Positions 59,080 through 64,000 of a stretch of DNA of 64,000 nt are shown piece after piece (the stretch's first letter is position 1; each line of letters starts with the position of its first letter). The translations under genes and the position numbers were made by a program. The stretch is from Burkholderiales bacterium (GTDB lineage Bacteria > Pseudomonadota > Gammaproteobacteria > Burkholderiales > Burkholderiaceae_F), in contig JADCGS010000037.1 in the NCBI GenBank assembly GCA_020248865.1, positions 41,568-105,567 of the forward strand, read 5' to 3'. The notes beneath the pieces were generated by a model. It saw only the letters and a list, made by a program, of their open reading frames with translations, was not told the DNA's origin and searched no databases.

Positions 59080-59937
59080 GTGCGGTGCGCGTCGGACCCT
59101 CTCGAGCCGCTGGACGACGCGACCCGGCGCGAGATCGACAAGCGCGACGCGCGCAGCTGGGAGCGGGTCGCCACCTACTGGGAGAACGGGCTCGGACTGG
59201 GCCGCTCGCCGGCCCTATCGGCGCAGGCGGCGCTCGACGCGATCAACCTGCCCCGGCTCGCGCTGGACCCCGCAATCGGCCGCATCAGCGCGGAGTGGCT
59301 CGGCCGGATACCGCAGCTCGTGCAGCAGGCCGCCGTCGCGAATCGCCCGTGCTCGGCGGCGTTCGTCAGCCACGTGATACGCCAGGCCGACCTCGGACCG
59401 GCGTTCGCCTATTCCGAGATGCACGCGACCTTCATCGCCGACGCGATGTCCCAGACCTTCGCCGACCTGGCCGAACCCGGGCCGGACGCCAGCGCGCGAC
59501 CCGGCTCCGCGCCCCGGGCCTTTCGAGGCTGCTCGCCGGAGACCACGTCGCTGCGTCCCGGGGACCTGCTCTGCTTCACGCGCGACGCGACGGTCGGCCC
59601 GCGCAGCTTCGCGCAGCTGGCGGAGGTGCATCGGACGGCTGCCGGCGAGGCGGCTGCGCGCGGCACCGCGGCCCCGGCCTCACGCACCGCGTTTCCGGCC
59701 CACTGCGACGTTGTCACCCGGGTCGATGCCGCCGCGCGGCGGGTCGAGGTCGTCGGCGGCAATGCCTGGCAGTCGGTGACGCGCAGGACGATGCGGCTCG
59801 ACGCGCGGGGGCGGCTCGCGCCGGCGCTGCGGATTCCCGCCGAGGAGACCGCCGAGCAGGAGGACCGCTACCGGTCCGCCCCCGAGTGCGGCAACCTGAA
59901 CCGAAAGCGCTACCTGGTCGTGCTGCGGCTGCGCTGA
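59080..59937 (+). CDS. DUF2272 family protein
   Basis: A 285-residue protein from a GTG. It matches the DUF2272 layout: WERVATYWENGLG, the ISAEWLGRIPQLV region, CSAAFVSHVIRQADLG, PGDLLCFTRD, CDVVTRVDAAARRVEVVGGN and the C-terminal NLNRKRYLVVLRLR. The conserved Cys in PCSAAFVSHV and His in AHCDVV suggest a papain-like fold, as in NlpC-type amidases; catalysis is inferred. Relatives usually have an export signal, absent here, so the N-terminus may be missing or the start wrong. Confidence 0.75.
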   Translation: MRCASDPLEPLDDATRREIDKRDARSWERVATYWENGLGLGRSPALSAQAALDAINLPRLALDPAIGRISAEWLGRIPQLVQQAAVANRPCSAAFVSHVIRQADLGPAFAYSEMHATFIADAMSQTFADLAEPGPDASARPGSAPRAFRGCSPETTSLRPGDLLCFTRDATVGPRSFAQLAEVHRTAAGEAAARGTAAPASRTAFPAHCDVVTRVDAAARRVEVVGGNAWQSVTRRTMRLDARGRLAPALRIPAEETAEQEDRYRSAPECGNLNRKRYLVVLRLR

Positions 59938-60060
59938 CGCACGCACCCTCGCCGCACGCCGACGACCCTCCCCGGCGCGGACCGCGTCTCAGCGCGCCGC
60001 GAGCTTGTGCAGCGGCGCCTGCCGCGACACCTGTGGCCGCCGGACAAGTACTCCCCATAC

Positions 60061-60340
60061 CGGCCGTATGAAATGTCCCCAGTCTGGCCGTTGAAGCCCC
60101 GGCGGGCCATGGCCCGCCGGGGCTTCAACGGCCTGCCCGACCATGAGCGCCTCGAATGCGGTGGCGCTCGGAGGGTGGGTGGTCGAACTGAAGGAGTTGA
60201 TGACGATCCTGGAGCTGCACAGGCAAGGCCTGTCGGTGTCGGCGATCGCCGAGCGCACAGGCAAGGACCGCAGGACGGTGCGCAAGTACATCGCCCGAGG
60301 CCTGGAGGTGCCGAGGTATCTGGCAACGAACGAGGGTTGA
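60061..60340 (+). mobile_element. IS21-family remnant (istA N-terminal fragment)
   Basis: The 65-codon frame at 60143-60340 contains ELKELMTILELHRQGLSVSAIAERTGKDRRTVRKYIARGLE, the helix-turn-helix start of the IS21 IstA transposase; the remaining about 450 residues and istB are missing. Upstream, CGGCCGTATGAAATGTC (60061-60077) recurs nearly unchanged at 63939-63955 and is probably part of an IS21-type end. Confidence 0.75.
60086..60133. repeat. 48-bp perfect palindrome
   Basis: GGCCGTTGAAGCCCCGGCGG and its exact complement meet at a CCATGG centre, giving 24 bp arms with no mismatch and no spacer. It lies between the putative IS21 end and the istA fragment. As RNA it would be a very strong hairpin just before the fragment start. 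Confidence 0.95.
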
Positions 60341-60485
60341 CCCTAGGGTTGGAGCAGCGAATCAAGGCTGGACGAGAACCGCAGTGTAAGCGGCGAGGTG
60401 GTCTGAATGGGCGCCGCAGCCACGATCTCACCGTCGCAGGCATCCCGTCCCGCCTGGTCGCGGCCCAGTCGTCGGACTTTGCAGG

Positions 60486-60505
60486 GGCGCTTGAAATTCC
60501 TATGC
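60486..60505 (+). repeat. 20-bp sequence, left copy of inverted pair
   Basis: GGCGCTTGAAATTCCTATGC. The complement occurs at 63862-63881 with one difference. Immediately to its right an NmrA-family gene starts mid-protein, so this is the junction of an element with older DNA. Confidence 0.85.
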
Positions 60506-60856
60506 GCCGACATCGCCGAGGCAGCGGCCGCGATACTGACCCATGCTGCGGCGCACGCTGGCGCGGTCTACACGCTGACTGGCAGCGAGGCGCTGACTGA
60601 CGCGCAGATCGCAGCCACCATCGGCCGCGCGGTGGGTTGCGACATCAAGTACGTGGACGTTCCGGAGCAGACTGCGGTCGATGCGATGACCGGGATGGGC
60701 TATCCGCCGCCGGTGATCGACTGGCTAACGAGCCTGAACTACGTGATCAAGCAGGGGTGGGCCGCCGGTGTGTCGAGCGACGTCCAGACGCTGACTGGCC
60801 ATCCACCGCGCCGCTTCGAGGACTTTGCGCGCGAACACGCGGTCGCACGGCGCTAG
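60506..60856 (+). pseudogene. C-terminal fragment of an NmrA/SDR-family protein
   Basis: About 115 residues (CADIAEAAAAILTHAAAHAGAVYTLTGSEALTDAQIAATIGRAVG, VIDWLTSLNYVIKQGWAAGVSSDVQTLTGHPPRRFEDFAREH) match the C-terminal half of NAD(P)-binding NmrA-type oxidoreductases. The Rossmann half with the dinucleotide motif is missing; the break falls at the 20-bp repeat. Confidence 0.8.
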
Positions 60857-60992
60857 GCGACGGCTGGGGAGAGATAGACCTACAGCGATTGACGGCCGAG
60901 GGACGCCGGGACGGGCAAGGCAGCGGCGGGGTCACTGGCCTGCGACGACGACGCTTTGCCGATGCGCGGCCCAGTCTCGGCACCGGCGCAGG

Positions 60993-61853
60993 TCAAGGCA
61001 GTTCCCGCACGAACCGGTCGATGGCCTGCGCGACTGCCTCCGGCGCGTCAACTGGCGAGAACGTATAGGCATCGGTCACGAGCTCGAGCCGCGCCCGCGG
61101 CAGATCGCTCGCCAGACGTTGTCCGAGCCGCAGCGGTAGCAGGCGATCATCACGCGACCACAGGACCAGCACCGGCGCCGCAAAGCCCGCGAAGTGCTGC
61201 GCTGCGCGTCGCGTCAGCCGCGGCGAGATGCCGCGAAGGAACTTGCCCACATCACGCCGCGCCCAAGGCGCCCGCGCCAGCGGCGTGACGAACGCGGCAC
61301 TGTCCGCATTGGTAATGCGTTTCGACAGCCAGCCGAACCCGAGCGGAGAGCGCCGCAGCGGCGGCCACTGGAGCAACTGGGCAACGATGCGCAGCAGACC
61401 CGGCACGAAGGCCATGAGCTCAAGCGGCTTGAACATGAACGGTAGCCAGGTGTCGTAGGCGTCGCTCGATGTGAGCACGAGGGCGCGCAGCCGGTGCGGG
61501 TGCGCGGCGATCATCAGCTGACACAGTGCGCCACCGCTGTCGTTGCCCACGAGGATCGCGCGCTCGATGCCAAGGCGGTCGAGCGCATCGATGACGACCG
61601 CCACCAAGCCGGACGGTGACAGGTCGGCGTCGGCATTCATCGGCTCCGGGTGGGCGCCAAGCGGCAGGTCCAGCAGCAGGCACCGGTGGTCTGGCGCGAG
61701 CCGATCGGCGACGCCAGTCCAGAGGGTGCTGTTCGCGAGAACGCCGTGCAGGAAGACGAGCGGCACTGCGGCCGGCGGACCAAGCTCGGTGACGACGAGC
61801 GGGCCGGCGGCGAGGGGCAAGCGGTGACGCCTGGCTGGTGCCGAGTCGTTCAT
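60993..61853 (-). CDS. alpha/beta hydrolase, GxDxG elbow
   Basis: A 286-residue hydrolase. The oxyanion region is VFLHGVLANSTLW and the nucleophile elbow GNDSGG puts Asp where most esterases have Ser, as in haloalkane dehalogenase- and epoxide hydrolase-like proteins. The acid lies in WSRDDRLLPL. At the place of the catalytic His the sequence reads TDAYTFSPVDAPEAVAQAI with no His, a variant seen in one hydrolase subgroup. Divergent from the lipoprotein hydrolase with a shared palindrome in between. Confidence 0.85.
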   Translation of the reverse strand: MNDSAPARRHRLPLAAGPLVVTELGPPAAVPLVFLHGVLANSTLWTGVADRLAPDHRCLLLDLPLGAHPEPMNADADLSPSGLVAVVIDALDRLGIERAILVGNDSGGALCQLMIAAHPHRLRALVLTSSDAYDTWLPFMFKPLELMAFVPGLLRIVAQLLQWPPLRRSPLGFGWLSKRITNADSAAFVTPLARAPWARRDVGKFLRGISPRLTRRAAQHFAGFAAPVLVLWSRDDRLLPLRLGQRLASDLPRARLELVTDAYTFSPVDAPEAVAQAIDRFVRELP

Positions 61854-61908
61854 GACGGCGATCGTGTCGTTGCGTGGCCCGCCAAGGTATCGAGCGGCCA
61901 GGGCCTCG

Positions 61909-61928
61909 GCATTAACCTGGGTTAATGC
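61909..61928. promoter_or_regulatory. 20-bp palindromic operator candidate
   Basis: GCATTAACCTGGGTTAATGC, two 9-bp arms around TG, centred in the 107-bp gap between two divergent hydrolase genes. It is AT-rich against a GC-rich background and of the size bound by TetR- or MarR-type dimers. Confidence 0.7.
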
Positions 61929-61960
61929 ACCGCGCTCCCCCGGTTAGGTACAAGGCGAGC

Positions 61961-62926
61961 ATGCGTGGTGCCATCGTTTCTCTGCTCGCCTGCGCCGGTC
62001 TGGTCGGATGCGCACCCACGCGGCCTCTGTCGCGAGTCGAGCTGGAACCCACACCACCCCGCCGGCTCGCGCTTGCGGTCGCGGAGCATCGTCGAATCAT
62101 CGTGGTCGATGGGGTATCGATCGCGATCCACGACACCGACCCGACGGGCGCGAAGCCGACGATCATCGGCCTGCATGCGATCGGCCACGGGGGCGGCGAT
62201 TTCGCTTCGTTCGAGCAGGCGTTCCGGGATCGGTTTCGGGTGATCACGGTGGATTGGCCGGGACACGGCGCCTCCGGTCAGGATGCCCAGCCGGCAAGCG
62301 CGCGGCGCTACGCCGCGCTGCTGCTCGGGCTGATCGAAGCGCTCGACCTCGATCAGCCGATCCTGTTCGGCAACTCCGTCGGCGGCGCAGCGGCTCTTCA
62401 GCTCGCGCAGCAGCATCCCGCGCGCGTTCGCGCGCTCGTTCTCTGCAATCCCGGCGGGCTCGACCCTGGAGGCTTCATCTCTGGCCTGTTCATCGACCAC
62501 CTGGTTGCCCGCTTTCGGCGCGGCGCCGCCGGCGATGCGCGGTTTCGGGACTGGTTCGCCGGCTATTACGCCGACATCCTGCTCGGCACGGCGGCGGCGC
62601 AGCGGCGCGCCGCCATCGTCGCGGCAGGCTACGAGAGCGCCCCCCGCCTGGTGGAGGCATGGACGAGTTTCGCCCGAGCGGACGCCGACCTGCGCGCCGG
62701 GCTTCCCGCGCTTCGACAGCCGGTGTTCGTGGGGTGGGCAATACGCGATCGCCTCGTCCGCTGGGGTCGGAACCGCGCCGCGGTGGCCTCGATTCCAAAC
62801 GCGACGGTCATGCGCTTCGAGAACTCCGGCCATGCTCCATTTCTCGAGGAGCCGGAAGCCTTCAACGCTGCGGTTCGCCCGTTTCTCGACGCCCTGCGGT
62901 CGCCGTCGGTCGGGACCGAGCGCTGA
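61961..62926 (+). CDS. lipoprotein alpha/beta hydrolase
   Basis: A 321-residue protein with a lipobox signal (MRGAIVSLLACAGLVGCAPT, Cys17 as lipid site). The hydrolase part has HAIGHGGGDF, FGNSVGGAAAL (nucleophile Ser), acid in WAIRDRLVRWG and His in NSGHAPFLEEPEAF: a complete Ser-Asp-His triad of the epoxide hydrolase/esterase fold. Its ATG at 61961 gives the lipoprotein signal; an earlier in-frame ATG overlaps the palindrome and adds no conserved text. Its 3' end overlaps the convergent Crp/Fnr gene by 65 bp. Confidence 0.85.
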   Translation: MRGAIVSLLACAGLVGCAPTRPLSRVELEPTPPRRLALAVAEHRRIIVVDGVSIAIHDTDPTGAKPTIIGLHAIGHGGGDFASFEQAFRDRFRVITVDWPGHGASGQDAQPASARRYAALLLGLIEALDLDQPILFGNSVGGAAALQLAQQHPARVRALVLCNPGGLDPGGFISGLFIDHLVARFRRGAAGDARFRDWFAGYYADILLGTAAAQRRAAIVAAGYESAPRLVEAWTSFARADADLRAGLPALRQPVFVGWAIRDRLVRWGRNRAAVASIPNATVMRFENSGHAPFLEEPEAFNAAVRPFLDALRSPSVGTER

Positions 62927-63473
62927 TGCGGCTGAGGTGCACGGGCGTGATCCCCAGGTATGACGCCAGAAGACGCCGGGTGATCCTGCCGTCGAGGTCC
63001 GGGTGCTCGGCCTGCCAGCGCGCCAGCCGCGTCGCAGCCGGCAGTGCGAGCATCTCGTACTCGCGCTTCGTCTTGCGGACAGCGAGGGCTTCGGCATGTC
63101 GGCGCGCGAGGGTCTGCATGTCGGCGTACCGCGCGGCGAGCTCGTTGAAGTCGGCGAACCGGATCGCGAGCGTCCGCGTCGGCTCCAGCGCCTGAATCCA
63201 GGTGACCGACGGACTGCCTGCGGCGAGGTCGAGCAGCGAGCCGGTCACGCCTCCTTCGGACACGAAGACGCGCGTGTGCTCGTCGCCGTCCGCCGTCACG
63301 TAGTACTCGCGCACGAGGCCCTTGCGGATCACGTGCAGCCACTCGGCACGCGCGCCGCCTTCGAGCAGCAACTCACCCACACGGAATCGGCGTTCGGTCG
63401 CGCATCGCTCGACGGCTTGCGCGGCCGTTGGAGAAAGCGTGTCGAAAAGAAACGGCCGAGCAAGGCCGGTCAT
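62862..63473 (-). CDS. Crp/Fnr-family transcription regulator
   Basis: A 203-residue regulator. An N-terminal cyclic-nucleotide-binding-like domain (VGELLLEGGARAEWLHVIRKGLVREYYVTADGDEHTRVF) is followed by a long helix and a C-terminal HTH (RITRRLLASYLGITPVHLSRISARS). No Cys cluster for an iron-sulfur centre is present, so it is not an Fnr-type O2 sensor; ligand unknown. Possibly controls the adjacent hydrolases. Met 63473 (MTGLARPFLFDTL) is chosen because conservation begins there. Confidence 0.88.
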   Translation of the reverse strand: MTGLARPFLFDTLSPTAAQAVERCATERRFRVGELLLEGGARAEWLHVIRKGLVREYYVTADGDEHTRVFVSEGGVTGSLLDLAAGSPSVTWIQALEPTRTLAIRFADFNELAARYADMQTLARRHAEALAVRKTKREYEMLALPAATRLARWQAEHPDLDGRITRRLLASYLGITPVHLSRISARSRPTATAGRRETGEPQR

Positions 63474-63740
63474 CGTGGCACTCGCAAGAGCGCGCCAGGC
63501 GCTGTCGTGGACGTAGCCCGGAGAAGCCGCGTGATCCACAAGGCAAGGATGGCCGACAGGATTGAGAAGCAGGGCGGCGACCCGCGTGCGGTTCGATTGA
63601 GCAATAGAGGGACCGGATGCAACGCGTTCACGTGACGCGCCAGGAACGGCGCAGCGGCCACACACCAAGCGCGCCGGCACCAGCCAGGCCGGGCGAGCGG
63701 CAACGTGGGCAGCGGCGTCGGCATAGCCAAGTCGGTCACG

Positions 63741-63861
63741 CTACATCGTCTCCGCGAAGTACTCGCGGCCGATCGACACGCGCCGCATCTCGCTGGCGCC
63801 GGCGCCGATCTCGTACAGCCTAGCGTCGCGCCACAGGCGGCTGGTCGGGTAGTCGTGGAGA
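63741..63861 (-). pseudogene. C-terminal fragment of an acyl-CoA dehydrogenase
   Basis: About 40 residues (DYPTSRLWRDARLYEIGAGASEMRRVSIGREYFAETM and a TAG stop) are the unmistakable end of an acyl-CoA dehydrogenase, with the YEIGAGxSExRR motif. The rest is cut off exactly where the 20-bp repeat begins. Between this fragment and the Crp/Fnr start lie 267 bp with nothing recognised. Confidence 0.88.
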
Positions 63862-64000
63862 GCATAGGAATTTCAAACGCCCTCGGCAAGGCCTGTGGAG
63901 GCCATGGGACCCGGGTGCGGACCCGGATACGGTGGTTGCGGCCGCATGAAGTGTCAGGGTTGAGTGCCGATGCCGTTGCGTGGGTCGGGTTCGGCAGGCC
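63862..64000. mobile_element. probable end of a second insertion element
   Basis: Begins with the inverted copy of the 20-bp sequence (63862-63881, GCATAGGAATTTCAAACGCC). Further in are short palindromes (GGCCT-GTGG-AGGCC, CGGGT-GCGG-ACCCG) and CGGCCGCATGAAGTGTC at 63939-63955, a 15/17 match to the motif near the istA fragment. The element continues past the window edge. Confidence 0.55.

Noticed and set aside
60143..60340. A 65-residue HTH regulator
   Set aside because: The text is the start of IS21 IstA and breaks off after the helix-turn-helix, so it is a transposase stub.

Overview
The window is GC-rich DNA (roughly 70% GC by eye) from a betaproteobacterium, most likely of the order Burkholderiales. 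This rests on gene order and protein type: glnE divergent from yhdP-nitrilase-tldD; queA-tgt-yajC-secD-secF; hda-HAD-pcnB-folK-deoxynucleoside kinase-panB-panC; and DUF1631 and DUF2272 proteins. No species can be named from the sequence alone.

Layout. 0-14 kb: a YciB-like protein, an EamA transporter, a DAHP synthase (aroG) with a Phe/Tyr-rich leader peptide and attenuator, an outer-membrane protein, a plsC-cdsA lipid pair, an unusual ClpX-like unfoldase, and the minus-strand unit yhdP-nitrilase-tldD-acetyltransferase. 14-26 kb: glnE, a soluble double-cache-CheW protein, an MFS-azlC-azlD exporter operon divergent from ilvE, then small conserved genes and a YheT hydrolase. 25-35 kb: TrxR-like ferredoxin reductase, M48 protease, moaC, a DAO oxidoreductase whose start codon overlaps that of an ornithine-cyclodeaminase-like gene on the other strand, GST, purB, and cytochrome c' convergent with a cytochrome b561. 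35-50 kb: the Sec/queuosine block, upp, rsuA, tRNA-Leu(CAA), panC, panB, a decayed deoxynucleoside kinase, folK, pcnB, a HAD phosphatase, hda and a divergent purM-like gene.

From about 50 kb the character changes. A DUF1631 protein is followed by about 790 bp with no recognisable gene, then a membrane hybrid histidine kinase, a LuxR-type response regulator and a PP2C-like phosphatase. From 56.8 kb to the end the DNA is accessory and worn. It holds a LysR-type gene broken by the left end of an IS3 element, an Old Yellow Enzyme gene with an in-frame amber codon, an IS21 istA fragment beside a 48-bp perfect palindrome, and a 3.4-kb segment bounded by inverted copies of a 20-bp sequence. At each of those copies a gene is truncated. 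Inside the segment two divergent alpha/beta hydrolases share a 20-bp palindromic operator candidate, next to a Crp/Fnr regulator.

The best candidates for something new are the ClpX paralogue, which has lost the zinc domain and changed all three functional loops, and the soluble duplicated-cache-CheW protein. The aroG attenuator is the clearest regulatory find: its leader codons and three complementary RNA segments can all be read directly.
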